Below are positions 12,199 through 21,714 of a stretch of DNA of 64,000 bases, one piece after another. The stretch is taken from contig NZ_MLFR01000020.1 of NCBI RefSeq assembly GCF_002095475.1, forward strand, positions 41,759 through 105,758. Reading direction: 5' to 3'. The first letter of the stretch is position 1; each line of letters starts with the position of its first letter. The notes beneath the pieces are model-generated. The model ran no database searches. It was not told the DNA's origin and saw nothing but the letters and a program-made list of their open reading frames with translations. The DNA comes from Pantoea rwandensis (lineage in GTDB: Bacteria; Pseudomonadota; Gammaproteobacteria; Enterobacterales; Enterobacteriaceae). Position numbers and translations under genes: made by a program.

Positions 12199-12229
12199 AA
12201 AAAACGCCGGCAAATCTGCCGGCGTTTTT
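12199..12229. terminator. Bidirectional terminator nudE/mrcA
   Basis: AAAACGCCGGCA-AATC-TGCCGGCGTTTTT is a strong perfect stem with A tract on one side and T tract on the other, so it can stop transcripts from both convergent genes. Confidence 0.92.
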
Positions 12230-12231
12230 GT

Positions 12232-14781
12232 TTAGAACAACTCGTGGCTTTGGCCATTGTCCATGAGGGTGGTGCCGACATCATGAACCGAGTACTCCGT
12301 AGGCTGTGTGCCATTGATGAAGTACTCCTGGCGGGTGTTGCCACCTCCGTTCGCCAGTTTGCCGGTACCACGATCAATGGTCACGGTGACCACACCATCA
12401 GGCGGGGTCAGTGGCTGAACAGGTACGCCATCCAGCGCGGATTTCATGTACTCATCCCATGCAGGCTGCGCACTCTTCGCTCCGCCCTCATAGCCTGAGA
12501 TTTGATCCGGAATCACACCTGACATGGTCGAGCGGCCCAGTGCACGTGAATCATCGAAACCAATCCACACTGAGGTAACGACACCCGGACCGTATCCTGA
12601 GAACCACGCGTCTTTCGAGCTATTAGTCGTACCGGTTTTGCCGCCGATATCGTTACGCTTCAAATCGCGGCCTGCACGCCAGCCCGTTCCCATCCAGCCC
12701 GGCTCACCGAAGACGTTAGAGTTCAGGGCACTTTTGATCAGGAACGACAGCGGTGTGTTGATCACATGCGGTGCGTACTGCTGATCGCCAGCGGGCTGCG
12801 GTTGGGCGGGCACTTGTTCCAGCTCTGGCTGCGGTACTGTCTGGTTTTGTGATTGATCGGAGGTTGAAACGTTTTCAACGCTCTCTTCGTTCAATGCAAC
12901 GGACTTCTTCGTCTCACCGTAAATTACTGGCAGATTACACTGCGGACAGGCAACCTTAGGCTTCTCTTCAAATACGACACCACCCTGTTCGTTCTCAATC
13001 TTGGAGATGAAGTAAGGATCGACCAAGAATCCGCCGTTGGCCATAACGGAATAACCGCGAGCCATTTGCAGAGGCGTGAACGATGCCGCGCCCAAGGCGA
13101 GGGATTCGGTATGGATAATGTTCTGAGCTGGGAAGCCGAAGCGCTGCAGATACTCTGCGGCGTAATCCACGCCCATCGCGCGCATGGCACGCACCATCAC
13201 GACGTTTTTCGACTCACCTAAGCCCTGACGCAAACGGATAGGACCCGCGTAGGTCGGTGGGGAGTTCTTCGGACGCCAGTCAGCACCGGCACCCGCATCC
13301 CAGCGTGAAATCGGTACATCGTTGAGGATAGAAGCCAGCGTCAAACCACGGTCCATGGCAGCGGTATACAGGAAGGGTTTGATGTTTGAACCGACCTGGC
13401 GCAGCGCCTGAGTCGCACGGTTAAACATACTCTGATTGAAGTCGAAACCTCCCACCAAAGCACGCACCGCACCGTCTTCCGGATTCAGTGATACCAACGC
13501 TGAGTTCACCAGCGGTACCTGACCTAACCACCAGTCATTGTTCACCTTGCGTACCCAAATCTGCTGACCCGCTTGCAGGACTTGCGTCACGCTGCGCGGG
13601 GTTGGGCCTTGCAGGGTGTCAGATTTATACGGACGTGCCCAGCGTACACTCGCCAGGCTCAGCGATACGCTGCTCCCATCTTTCATCATGGCAGTGGCTT
13701 CATCGGCGCTGGCGCTGGTTACCACGGCAGCATTAAGCGGACCGTAGGTTGGCAAGTCTTTTAACGCATTCTGAATACGGCTCTTGTCCCAGCTGGCTTC
13801 GCCCACTTTCCACAACACGTTGGTTGGGCCGCGATAGCCATGGCGCATGTCGTAAGCCATCACATTGTTACGCACTGCCTGCTGTGCCGCTTCTTGCAGA
13901 CGACGCGTGACTGTGGTGTACACCTTATAGCCATCTTCATAAGCGCCATCACCGTAACGTTTCACCATCTCCTGGCGCACCATTTCAGTCAGATACGGGG
14001 CAGAGAAAGCAATTTCTGGGCCGTGATAGGCAGCCACCAACGGTGTGTTGCGTGCTTCATCGTATTGCTGCTGCGTGATGTAGTTCTGGTCGAGCATACG
14101 CGCCAGTACCACATTACGACGCGCCAGGGCACGTGAATGAGAATAAAGCGGGTTGAACGTTGACGGCGCTTTAGGCAGGCCAGCAATCATCGCCATTTCA
14201 CTCAGCGAGAGCTGATCAATGGGTTTACCAAAGTAGACCTGTGCCGCTGCTCCCACGCCATAAGCGCGATAGCCGAGATAGATTTTGTTGAGATACAGCT
14301 CAAGAATTTCATCTTTAGTCAGAAGCTGTTCAATGCGAATGGCAAGGAAGGCTTCCTTAATTTTACGCATGAGGGTGCGTTCAGGACTGAGGAAGAAGTT
14401 ACGTGCCAGTTGTTGAGTGATGGTACTCGCACCCTGTGAGGCATGGCCGGACACCAGAGCAATACTGGCGGCACGGAAGATCCCCACAGGGTCAACACCA
14501 TGGTGCTCGTAGAAACGGCTGTCTTCGGTCGCAATGAACGCTTTAATCAGCTCAGGCGGCATCTGTTGCAGAGTGAGGGGCACGCGGCGCTTCTCACCAA
14601 ACTGGGCAATCAATTCACCCTCAGCGCTGTAAACCTGCATTGGAGTTTGCAGACGCACGTCTTTCAATGTGTTCACATCAGGCAGCTGTGGCTCAATGTA
14701 TTTGTACAAGCCATAGACCGTGCCGGTTCCCAGCAAGATGCAACACACTGCAAGAATCAATAAATACTTTACGAACTTCAC
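12232..14781 (-). CDS. mrcA: Penicillin-binding protein 1A
   Basis: The 849-residue bifunctional class A PBP is anchored by one N-terminal membrane helix (about 8-28). The glycosyltransferase domain shows ATEDSRFYEHHG and GASTITQQLARN; the transpeptidase domain shows the three signature motifs SNIK (active serine), the SKN of GESKNVVM, and KTGTTN. An OB-like insertion lies between. It polymerises and cross-links peptidoglycan in the periplasm. The start is GTG at 14781 (KFVKYLLILAV), the position used by the E. coli gene. It is divergent from the hof operon. Confidence 0.97.
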   Translation of the reverse strand: MKFVKYLLILAVCCILLGTGTVYGLYKYIEPQLPDVNTLKDVRLQTPMQVYSAEGELIAQFGEKRRVPLTLQQMPPELIKAFIATEDSRFYEHHGVDPVGIFRAASIALVSGHASQGASTITQQLARNFFLSPERTLMRKIKEAFLAIRIEQLLTKDEILELYLNKIYLGYRAYGVGAAAQVYFGKPIDQLSLSEMAMIAGLPKAPSTFNPLYSHSRALARRNVVLARMLDQNYITQQQYDEARNTPLVAAYHGPEIAFSAPYLTEMVRQEMVKRYGDGAYEDGYKVYTTVTRRLQEAAQQAVRNNVMAYDMRHGYRGPTNVLWKVGEASWDKSRIQNALKDLPTYGPLNAAVVTSASADEATAMMKDGSSVSLSLASVRWARPYKSDTLQGPTPRSVTQVLQAGQQIWVRKVNNDWWLGQVPLVNSALVSLNPEDGAVRALVGGFDFNQSMFNRATQALRQVGSNIKPFLYTAAMDRGLTLASILNDVPISRWDAGAGADWRPKNSPPTYAGPIRLRQGLGESKNVVMVRAMRAMGVDYAAEYLQRFGFPAQNIIHTESLALGAASFTPLQMARGYSVMANGGFLVDPYFISKIENEQGGVVFEEKPKVACPQCNLPVIYGETKKSVALNEESVENVSTSDQSQNQTVPQPELEQVPAQPQPAGDQQYAPHVINTPLSFLIKSALNSNVFGEPGWMGTGWRAGRDLKRNDIGGKTGTTNSSKDAWFSGYGPGVVTSVWIGFDDSRALGRSTMSGVIPDQISGYEGGAKSAQPAWDEYMKSALDGVPVQPLTPPDGVVTVTIDRGTGKLANGGGNTRQEYFINGTQPTEYSVHDVGTTLMDNGQSHELF

Positions 14782-14856
14782 CTGAGAATTCCCATCTGTT
14801 GTCGTTTGGGCAGTTTATAAACAATCGCGCGGTAGTATAAAGGCAAGCCTGACGCT

Positions 14857-14931
14857 TTGATATACCCGTCATACTTCAAGTGGCCGCTGTGCTGATAGCC
14901 CCTCGAATTATCTCGGGCAAACGTCCTTTTT
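14857..14931 (+). repeat. Degenerate enterobacterial palindromic element upstream of hofM
   Basis: TATACCCGTCATACTTCAAG near 14861 and CTCGAATTATCTCGGGC near 14903 form imperfect terminal inverted repeats. The first resembles the ends of intergenic palindromic repeats common in Serratia, Yersinia and Pantoea; the middle is much shorter than usual, so this looks like a deletion remnant. The family assignment is from memory of the end sequence. Confidence 0.5.
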
Positions 14932-14958
14932 CCCTTTAGAGATAAGGAGATCGCGCAT

Positions 14959-15768
14959 ATGGCTTTTCAACGCTGGCAAATCGGATTGGATATCCAAAAT
15001 GGGCAACTCTGTGCCCTGGGCATTGAACGCCGACGTCATGGTTGGCAGTTACGACATTGGTGGCAGCAACCGCTGCCGCACGATACGTTACGCAACGGTG
15101 TGTTGCAAACCACGCCACTGTTACAGGAGATGTTAACGCACTGGCAACGTCACCTGCCGAAACGATATTCACTGCGCGTTGGATTGCCGCCGCAACTGGT
15201 ATTGCAGCGCACGTTACCGTTACCGGAATCTTCACTCAGCGAACCGGCCATGAGCCGCTATGTTGCCTCATCGGCACCGCGCTTATTTCCGGTTGAACCT
15301 GCCTCACTCTCGATTGACTACCGTGCAGCGGGTGATGCTTCACAGCTTTGCATTACCGCAGCGCGGCGCGAAGTCATCGCGCAGTGGCTGGCACCGCTGC
15401 AAGCGTCCGGCCTTCGACCCGACGTATTTGAATTAAGCAGCCTGGCGCTGACGCAGATTGCTATGCGTATGCCACGGCAACACAACCGCCTATTGATTCA
15501 TCCGCTGTGTGACCATTGGCTTTGGGCGTTGACTGGGGAGCAAACCACCTCGGGCGCGGGAACCGAGCCGTTGACGCATACACAACTGCGCGAAACCTTT
15601 CCGCAGGCGTCCTCTATTTTTTGTACCGCACCGCAAAGGCTATCAGGGCCTGGCGTGATGCACTGCCTCCCTCTGTCATTATTGCAGTATCGACAACCGC
15701 CGCTCCCTGCCGAAGAAGGTGAGTTTTCCATCGCGCTTGGTCTGGCTCTGCGCCCAGAGGATGCATGA
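14959..15768 (+). CDS. hofM: HofM, PilM-like protein for DNA uptake
   Basis: The 269-residue protein starts with WQIGLDIQNGQLCALGIERR, the actin-like opening of the PilM/ComA family. PilM proteins sit on the cytoplasmic face of the inner membrane and bind the PilN N terminus in type IV pilus and DNA-uptake machines. In E. coli hofMNOPQ supports use of external DNA as a nutrient. An AAGGAGA Shine-Dalgarno precedes the ATG at 14959. The stop overlaps the hofN start. Sequence conservation in this family is low, so position in the operon adds weight. Confidence 0.88.
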   Translation: MAFQRWQIGLDIQNGQLCALGIERRRHGWQLRHWWQQPLPHDTLRNGVLQTTPLLQEMLTHWQRHLPKRYSLRVGLPPQLVLQRTLPLPESSLSEPAMSRYVASSAPRLFPVEPASLSIDYRAAGDASQLCITAARREVIAQWLAPLQASGLRPDVFELSSLALTQIAMRMPRQHNRLLIHPLCDHWLWALTGEQTTSGAGTEPLTHTQLRETFPQASSIFCTAPQRLSGPGVMHCLPLSLLQYRQPPLPAEEGEFSIALGLALRPEDA

Positions 15769-16310
15769 TGCTCGCCGTCAATTTATTGCCCTGGCGCACG
15801 CAACAGTGGCAGCGGCGCCGTCAGCAGAGTTTCTCGCTATTGGGAGGCACCCTCGCGACAACTGGGTTAATTATCATGGTGCTGTGGTGGCGCGGTGATG
15901 AGCAATATCTTCAGCAGCAGGTGATGCTGACGGACGCCAGCCAGAGGCGCGACGTGCTGCAACAGCAGCTGGCCTTACAACACTCGCTGCTTCAACAACG
16001 AGATGGGTTGCTACAGGTGCAGCGCGCACTGCAACAAAAACGCCAGGAACATCGCCGCTGGCAGCAATTCTGGCAGCAGCTACCCACGCTGATGCCGGAT
16101 GCGCTGTGGTTGAACCGCGTTGAGCGTCGGCAGCGGATGCTGCTGTTTGAAGGGCAGGCACAGAGCATGCTGGCGGTTCGGGATTTTCGTCAACGGCTGG
16201 TCACACAGTCACTGTTTGCCAACGTCAAGCCGGGCAGCGTGCAACGCCAGGCAAGTGGCGAATATCGCTTTGTACTACAGGCCCGCGTGCAGGAGATGGC
16301 TGATGAATGA
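15765..16310 (+). CDS. hofN: HofN, PilN-like inner-membrane protein
   Basis: The 181-residue protein opens with the PilN signature MLAVNLLPWRTQQ, which binds PilM, followed by one membrane helix (about 24-42) and a Gln/Leu-rich coiled coil (about 47-95) before a small periplasmic domain. It should form the PilN-PilO type alignment subcomplex with HofO. The ATG overlaps the hofM stop by 4 bases and the 3' end overlaps hofO by 8, showing tight translational coupling. Confidence 0.88.
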   Translation: MMLAVNLLPWRTQQWQRRRQQSFSLLGGTLATTGLIIMVLWWRGDEQYLQQQVMLTDASQRRDVLQQQLALQHSLLQQRDGLLQVQRALQQKRQEHRRWQQFWQQLPTLMPDALWLNRVERRQRMLLFEGQAQSMLAVRDFRQRLVTQSLFANVKPGSVQRQASGEYRFVLQARVQEMADE

Positions 16311-16797
16311 ATCACTGCTTCACTGGCTGGCCCTGTCACTTTCGAAGCGCATTGCGTGTCTGATGATGATGTCATTCGTGCTGCTTACGCTGGCTTGGTT
16401 TGCACTGTTATACCCTCAGCAGCAGAGGCTTGATTCACAAACGCAAGAGCAGGAGGACGTGGGGTTGCAGCTACAACAGCGCCAGCATCAGTTAGCGGTG
16501 CGCCCCTCCATTGAGGCGCTTGAAATCGAAATTGCACGGCTTTTGCAACCAGCCAGCGAAAACGCAGAGCGACAAACGCTTGAAAACGTTGTTACGGCAC
16601 GCGGAACACAATTGGAAAACTGGCAGCCGGGTAGCCAACCACAGCAGCTGCAACTCCGAGTCCAATGGTCACAATTTCTGCCGTTGTTTGGTGAACTGGC
16701 TCTCGCGCGGTTATCCGTGCCGGATCGTTTTGAATTAAGTGCTGAGCAGGGGGCGTTAAAGACGCTGCTGTGGCTGGAGGATGGCGATGCGGAGTAG
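16303..16797 (+). CDS. hofO: HofO, PilO-like inner-membrane protein
   Basis: The 164-residue protein has a short cytoplasmic N terminus, a membrane helix (about 18-38) and a Gln-rich coiled coil before a compact C-terminal domain, the PilO layout. It is identified mainly by size, topology and place between hofN and hofQ. The ATG at 16303 has AGGAGA upstream, inside the hofN 3' end. It is somewhat longer than E. coli HofO. Confidence 0.82.
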   Translation: MNESLLHWLALSLSKRIACLMMMSFVLLTLAWFALLYPQQQRLDSQTQEQEDVGLQLQQRQHQLAVRPSIEALEIEIARLLQPASENAERQTLENVVTARGTQLENWQPGSQPQQLQLRVQWSQFLPLFGELALARLSVPDRFELSAEQGALKTLLWLEDGDAE

Positions 16798-17146
16798 TGC
16801 ATGGTTGCTCTTATTGTGCAGCAGTCTGGCGTTGGCGCGCGATCCTTTTCAACCACCATCAGAAGGCGTGTGTCAGCCGCAGGTTGTCGTACCCGATGGC
16901 TGGCGTTTGCAGGGGATTGTGGGGTCATCAATGCACTATGTTGCCTGGCTTGTCTCACCGCAGGGTAAAAGCCATCGCCTCACTTTACTGGCAATGTTGC
17001 CGGATTCCCCCTGGCAGGTGACGGAACTCACTGCAAGAAGTCTGATACTGCGTGCGGCACAGAGCTGCCCGCCGCAGCAGATTACCTGGGTAATAAAAGG
17101 AGGATTTTATGAAAAGGATGGTTCTCATATTCTGTCTGATCTTTAG
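16787..17146 (+). CDS. hofP: HofP, PilP-like pilus assembly protein
   Basis: The 119-residue product has an N-terminal export signal (MRSSAWLLLLCSSLALA) followed by RDPFQPP, the PilP-like opening after processing. The mature part carries a short beta-rich domain with two cysteines (GVCQPQ and AQSCPPQ) that may form a disulfide in the periplasm. PilP links the PilNO complex to the secretin. GGAGG is 6 bases before the ATG at 16787; the ATG at 16781 is too close to it. It overlaps hofO and, by 38 bases, hofQ. Confidence 0.82.
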   Translation: MRSSAWLLLLCSSLALARDPFQPPSEGVCQPQVVVPDGWRLQGIVGSSMHYVAWLVSPQGKSHRLTLLAMLPDSPWQVTELTARSLILRAAQSCPPQQITWVIKGGFYEKDGSHILSDL

Positions 17147-18368
17147 CGTCCCGCTGAGGGCCAGTAACGACCGTTTGAGTTTGGTATTTGATGATGCGCC
17201 AGTCGAACGTATTTTGCAGGCACTGGCAGATTATCAGCAAACCAATTTGCTGATTGCGCCGGGTGTAGAAGGGCGGCTTTCGCTACGCCTTGATGAGATT
17301 GATGGCGAGCGGGCATTGGCACTGGTGGCGCGGCTGGCAAAGCTCACGCTAATACAGGAGGAGGGCGTACTTCTGGTCTATCCAGAAAGCTGGCAGCAAA
17401 TGCAGGCGCTGCAATCTAAAGCTGAAAATGAGGAGAGGGAGCAGCAGGTGCCGCTTGAGCAATACCGGGTGACGCTGCATTACGCCACAGCCAGCGATGT
17501 CTATCGCAGTTTGCAGACCGAACGTTCCTTGCTTACGGCGCGCGGAAGCGTGACAGTCGATAGCCGAACTAACAGTTTGCTACTGCGTGACACGGCTAAA
17601 GCGTTGCGCGATACCACGCGCTGGCTCACTGCGCTGGACAGGCCGCTTGAGCAAGTTGAGCTTTCAGCACACATCATTACTATTCACGAAGAGCATCTTC
17701 GCGAACTAGGTGTTAACTGGAGCACTTCTCCTGCGCAAAACGTGACCGCTGCGCTGCGCAATCCGCAGTTGGCGATCCCCCTAACGGTGGAGAATCCAGC
17801 CCTGCGTGCGGGGGTGACGCTGGGGAAGCTCAGTGGTGAGTTGCTCAATCTTGAACTCAGTGCACTGGAGCAGGAGAACCAGATCGAAATCATCGCCAGC
17901 CCGCGCTTGTTTACCTCCAATCAGCAGACCGCCTCCATTAAGCAAGGCACCGAAATCCCTTATGAGGTGAAATCAGGCAGCAGCGGCGCGACAGCGATTG
18001 AATTCAAAGAAGCCGTACTGGGGATGGAAGTCACGCCTGTCGTGCTAGGCAATGGGCGTATCCAGCTCAAGTTGCGACTCAGCCAAAATATGCCAGGACG
18101 CAGCTTAAGCGTGGGCGAGAATAAGGTTCTGAGTATCGATAAACAGGAAATAGAAACTCAGGTCACGCTGCGTGATGGGGAAACCCTGGCTCTGGGCGGC
18201 ATTTTCCAGCAGCAGCGCACGCAGGGTGAAAAACGCGTTCCGTGGTTAGGCGAAGTTCCTTTGTTGGGAAATTTGTTCCGACACCAAACGGAAGAGCAAA
18301 AAAAGAAAGAGTTGGTGATCTTTATTACCCCTCGACTGGTCAGGGAAGCAGCGCTTACGGGTGGATAA
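17109..18368 (+). CDS. hofQ: HofQ, outer-membrane secretin for DNA uptake
   Basis: The 419-residue protein has a signal peptide (MKRMVLIFCLIFSVPLRA), an N0/STN-like domain (about 22-95), an N1-type domain, and the C-terminal secretin channel domain with IIASPRLFTSNQQTASIKQG and the terminal VPWLGEVPLLGNLFRH signature. Homologues (PilQ, ComE) form the outer-membrane pore through which DNA is drawn. The ATG at 17109 follows AAAGGAGG. It ends the hofMNOPQ operon, which looks intact. Confidence 0.93.
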   Translation: MKRMVLIFCLIFSVPLRASNDRLSLVFDDAPVERILQALADYQQTNLLIAPGVEGRLSLRLDEIDGERALALVARLAKLTLIQEEGVLLVYPESWQQMQALQSKAENEEREQQVPLEQYRVTLHYATASDVYRSLQTERSLLTARGSVTVDSRTNSLLLRDTAKALRDTTRWLTALDRPLEQVELSAHIITIHEEHLRELGVNWSTSPAQNVTAALRNPQLAIPLTVENPALRAGVTLGKLSGELLNLELSALEQENQIEIIASPRLFTSNQQTASIKQGTEIPYEVKSGSSGATAIEFKEAVLGMEVTPVVLGNGRIQLKLRLSQNMPGRSLSVGENKVLSIDKQEIETQVTLRDGETLALGGIFQQQRTQGEKRVPWLGEVPLLGNLFRHQTEEQKKKELVIFITPRLVREAALTGG

Positions 18369-18849
18369 AGCGGAAAATTCGCTCTGAAATGCCAACTGCG
18401 TTGACGCAGGGCAGGAATTAGCTTACAAGGTTTAGCGATTTTTAAAACGGTGTAACGGAACGCGGCAGGATAACCTTCCGATGGGCGTCAGTCACAAGCG
18501 ATACTGACGTCAGAATATGTTTTCCCTAAAAAAATCGAGTTAATTCACGCGGGCAAAAACGTGAATTCTTAACCTGACAAGCGTCAGTTTTAGGAATGCA
18601 CAATTGCAGCCAGCGCGCTTGTAGCTTGAAGTGTGAGGGAAAAAAGGAGGGGCGTTACCGTCTCGCGAACCACAGACCGGTCCTGTTAATAGGTCGCCGG
18701 GGGCAATTTATTCGGTTGCCAAACGGCCATGAGTGTTGAGATAATTTTCCGTCTGACTCTTGTTAATGCTCATGAGGTCTCAGTTCCTGTCCCGCCAGCA
18801 CGCGCTGAACGCGGGGTATCATCAACGAATTCTTAGTAATACCGATAAA
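18369..18849 (+). promoter_or_regulatory. Long structured leader upstream of aroK
   Basis: This 481-bp gap holds no gene that I can support. It contains CTGCG-TTGA-CGCAG near 18400, an AATTCACG/CGTGAATT inverted repeat (18542-18549 with 18560-18567) and, right after, CTGAC-AAGC-GTCAG-TTTT (18574-18591), which is built like a small terminator. The aroK frame is open from 18760, but conservation begins only at 18850. The promoter itself is not identified. Confidence 0.45.
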
Positions 18850-19371
18850 ATGGCAGAGAAACGCAATATCTTTCTGGTTGGGCCGATGGGTGCCGGCAAA
18901 AGCACTATTGGTCGTCAGTTAGCTCAGCAACTCAATATGGAATTCTTCGATTCCGATCAGGAAATTGAGCGACGTACCGGAGCGGATGTAGGCTGGGTAT
19001 TTGATGTGGAAGGCGAAGCCGGTTTCCGCGATCGCGAAGAGAAGATCATCAATGAACTCACCGAGAAGCAAGGCATTGTCCTGGCTACGGGTGGTGGGTC
19101 TGTTAAATCCCGTGAAACTCGTAATCGTCTCTCCGCCCGCGGCGTGGTCGTTTATCTTGAAACGACGATTGAAAAGCAACTTGCTCGAACTCAGCGTGAT
19201 AAAAAACGTCCGCTGTTGCAGGTTGATGAGCCGCCGCGTGAAGTGCTGGAAGCGCTAGCTGACGAACGCAATCCACTTTATGAAGAGATCGCTGACGTCA
19301 CCATTCGCACTGACGATCAAAGTGCAAAAGTTGTCGCCAATCAGATCATCAACATGCTGGAAAAAAATTAA
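18850..19371 (+). CDS. aroK: Shikimate kinase I
   Basis: The 173-residue enzyme has exactly the E. coli AroK length. It carries the Walker A motif [11 protein letters not shown] near residue 11, the shikimate-binding [11 protein letters not shown], the GGGSV loop, and the lid arginines in [11 protein letters not shown]. It phosphorylates shikimate in chorismate synthesis in the cytoplasm. The ATG at 18850 starts [11 protein letters not shown] as in E. coli, though its Shine-Dalgarno is weak. aroB follows after 39 bases, and the cluster continues into damX-dam. Confidence 0.96.
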   Translation: MAEKRNIFLVGPMGAGKSTIGRQLAQQLNMEFFDSDQEIERRTGADVGWVFDVEGEAGFRDREEKIINELTEKQGIVLATGGGSVKSRETRNRLSARGVVVYLETTIEKQLARTQRDKKRPLLQVDEPPREVLEALADERNPLYEEIADVTIRTDDQSAKVVANQIINMLEKN

Positions 19372-19410
19372 TCCAGTGTCCTGAGGGCTCAGCAATAGGT
19401 ATCGGTCATC

Positions 19411-20499
19411 ATGGAGAAGATCACTGTCTCACTCGGGGATCGCAGTTACCCCATCACTATCGCTGCCGGACTGTTTAATGATCCGGCTTCTTTTTGGCCG
19501 CTAAAAGCTGGCGATAATGCCATGCTGGTGACCAACGAGACGCTTGCCCCGATCTATCTCGACAAGCTTTCTGCTTTGCTGAGTCAGGCGGGCGTGAAAG
19601 TGGATCAGGTGATTTTACCTGATGGCGAAAAGTATAAGACGCTGGCCGTGATGGACGAGGTCTTTACTGCGCTGCTGCAAAAACCCCATGGTCGTGATAC
19701 CACATTGATCGCCCTTGGCGGTGGTGTGATTGGCGATCTGACGGGATTTGCTGCCGCGAGCTATCAGCGTGGCGTGCGCTTTATCCAAGTACCTACCACA
19801 TTGCTCTCTCAGGTTGATTCCTCCGTTGGCGGCAAAACGGCCGTCAATCATCCGCTTGGCAAAAATATGATTGGTGCCTTCTACCAGCCTGCGTCAGTGG
19901 TGGTGGATACCCATTGCCTGGCGACGCTACCGGCACGCGAATTGGCGTCCGGTCTGGCGGAAGTGATCAAATACGGCATTATCCTTGATGGCGATTTCTT
20001 CCAGTGGCTGGAACAGAACCTTGATGCGCTCCTGGCTCTGGATGAGAAAGCAATGGCGTACTGCATTCGGCGCTGCTGTGAACTCAAAGCTGAAGTTGTT
20101 GCTGCCGACGAACGTGAGATGGGTCTGCGCGCGCTGCTTAATCTGGGCCATACTTTTGGCCATGCGATTGAAGCGCACATGGGCTACGGCAACTGGCTTC
20201 ATGGTGAAGCAATCGCTGCTGGCATGGTGATGGCAGCGCGAACGGCAGAACGTCTGAAGCAGTTCTCGTCAGCGGATACCGATCGTATCATTGCGCTATT
20301 GCTGCGTGCGGGTTTACCTGTGCATGGCCCTGAGAGCATGAAGGCTGAAGCGTACTTACCGCACATGATGCGCGACAAAAAAGTACTGGCAGGTGAAATG
20401 CGTTTGGTGCTGCCTCTCGCAATTGGCCGCTCTGAAGTGCGTGCAGGTGTCGCCCATGATATGGTGCTGGCTGCAATTAATGATTGCCAGAAACCCTGA
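19411..20499 (+). CDS. aroB: 3-dehydroquinate synthase
   Basis: The 362-residue enzyme matches AroB. The NAD-binding N-terminal domain shows DGEKYKTL and the [11 protein letters not shown] loop; the C-terminal domain shows the zinc-site motifs [16 protein letters not shown] and the histidine in [12 protein letters not shown]. It converts DAHP to 3-dehydroquinate, the second shikimate-pathway step, in the same transcription unit as aroK. Confidence 0.97.
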   Translation: MEKITVSLGDRSYPITIAAGLFNDPASFWPLKAGDNAMLVTNETLAPIYLDKLSALLSQAGVKVDQVILPDGEKYKTLAVMDEVFTALLQKPHGRDTTLIALGGGVIGDLTGFAAASYQRGVRFIQVPTTLLSQVDSSVGGKTAVNHPLGKNMIGAFYQPASVVVDTHCLATLPARELASGLAEVIKYGIILDGDFFQWLEQNLDALLALDEKAMAYCIRRCCELKAEVVAADEREMGLRALLNLGHTFGHAIEAHMGYGNWLHGEAIAAGMVMAARTAERLKQFSSADTDRIIALLLRAGLPVHGPESMKAEAYLPHMMRDKKVLAGEMRLVLPLAIGRSEVRAGVAHDMVLAAINDCQKP

Positions 20500-20558
20500 T
20501 TAAAAGTAGTGAGTGGTGATGCGGTGCGTGCTAGCGTGCCGCTTACGGAGGAGGCGAG

Positions 20559-21620
20559 ATGGATGAGTTCAAACCGGAAGACGAGTTAAAACCTGATGCC
20601 AGTGACCGCCGTCCTACGCGGCCTCGCAAACAGTCTTCTGCCCCAAAAGCGAAGGTGCCGGTATCGCGCCAGCATATGATGATGGGCATCGGTATTCTGG
20701 TTCTGCTATTGGTCGTGTTGGGAATCGGTTCCGCGTTAACAGGCCCGGATGAGAAAAAGCCCGCAGCGACGACAGCCAATAATGGCACCGCCGCGCCGGC
20801 CTCCGGTGGCAGTGAAAAGAACATCGACCTTTCCGGTTCGACGTCTATGAGCGGCCAGCAGAACGCTGCCCCTACTGCGGATGCAAACGCGCCACAAACG
20901 CCTGCGGGTGCTCAACCTGCTGGGAATCAAGCGGCGACGGGAAGTGATTCCAATTCGATTTCAATGCCTGCAGTTTCCTCCACACCGACTCAGGCTGCAG
21001 CCGTTGAGACGCCAGCTAATCAGCAACGTGTCACACTACCAGGCGATCTCAACAGTGCGTTGAACAATCAGCAAGGTCAGGTTGATAACGCTGCACAGGG
21101 TGCACAGGGCAACTCGTCATTGCCAACCGCTCCGGCGACGGTCAGCGGGAATGGCAAGGCGATAACACCGCCTGCTATGCGTTCTGAAACACCTGCGCGT
21201 TCAAGCAGTAATGGCGTGCGTGAGTCTCACAACAGCACGGCACACAAAGCGCTGACCAACACCAAACCGGTACCGGTAGCAAAAGAGAACAAAACGCACA
21301 CCACGGCAGCGCATAATGCGCCTGTTAGCGCCAGCAACAGCGGAGCCAGCAAGTCATTGCCTACCGGCGGCAGCTACACGCTGCAACTGAGTGGTGCTTC
21401 GAAAGAAGAGAGCTTGAATGCGTGGGCGAAAAAACAGAATCTGAGCGGTTATCACGTGTATAAAACGACGCGTAACGGTCAGCCATGGTATGTGTTGGTG
21501 AGTGGTGCTTATGCCACGCCAGCAGATGCCAAACGCGCGGTGGCATCATTGCCTGCTGAAGTGCGTGCGGCGAATCCGTGGGTCAAACCGTTGAGTCAGG
21601 TGAAAAAAGAAAGTCAGTAA
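20559..21620 (+). CDS. damX: DamX, SPOR-domain cell division protein
   Basis: The 353-residue inner-membrane protein has a cytoplasmic N terminus rich in charged residues, one membrane helix at about 40-60, a long low-complexity periplasmic linker rich in Ala, Pro, Ser, Asn and Gln, and a C-terminal SPOR domain (about 273-348, beginning SYTLQLSGASKEESL). SPOR domains bind septal peptidoglycan lacking stem peptides. GGAGGAGG precedes the ATG. The linker differs in length from E. coli DamX (428 aa), as expected for low-complexity sequence. Confidence 0.93.
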   Translation: MDEFKPEDELKPDASDRRPTRPRKQSSAPKAKVPVSRQHMMMGIGILVLLLVVLGIGSALTGPDEKKPAATTANNGTAAPASGGSEKNIDLSGSTSMSGQQNAAPTADANAPQTPAGAQPAGNQAATGSDSNSISMPAVSSTPTQAAAVETPANQQRVTLPGDLNSALNNQQGQVDNAAQGAQGNSSLPTAPATVSGNGKAITPPAMRSETPARSSSNGVRESHNSTAHKALTNTKPVPVAKENKTHTTAAHNAPVSASNSGASKSLPTGGSYTLQLSGASKEESLNAWAKKQNLSGYHVYKTTRNGQPWYVLVSGAYATPADAKRAVASLPAEVRAANPWVKPLSQVKKESQ

Positions 21621-21627
21621 CTGATGT

Positions 21628-21654
21628 GGGGCTGCGTTAGCGCGGCCCCGTTTA
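21628..21654 (+). terminator. Hairpin after damX
   Basis: GGGGCTGCG-TTAG-CGCGGCCCC forms a GC-rich stem with one G-U pair, followed by GTTT. It may partly end transcription before dam. Confidence 0.5.
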
Positions 21655-21714
21655 AAGCGCAGAGCTGCTGTCGGTTCCACCACAGCCAATATAAGATGTA
21701 ATAACCACGACAGC

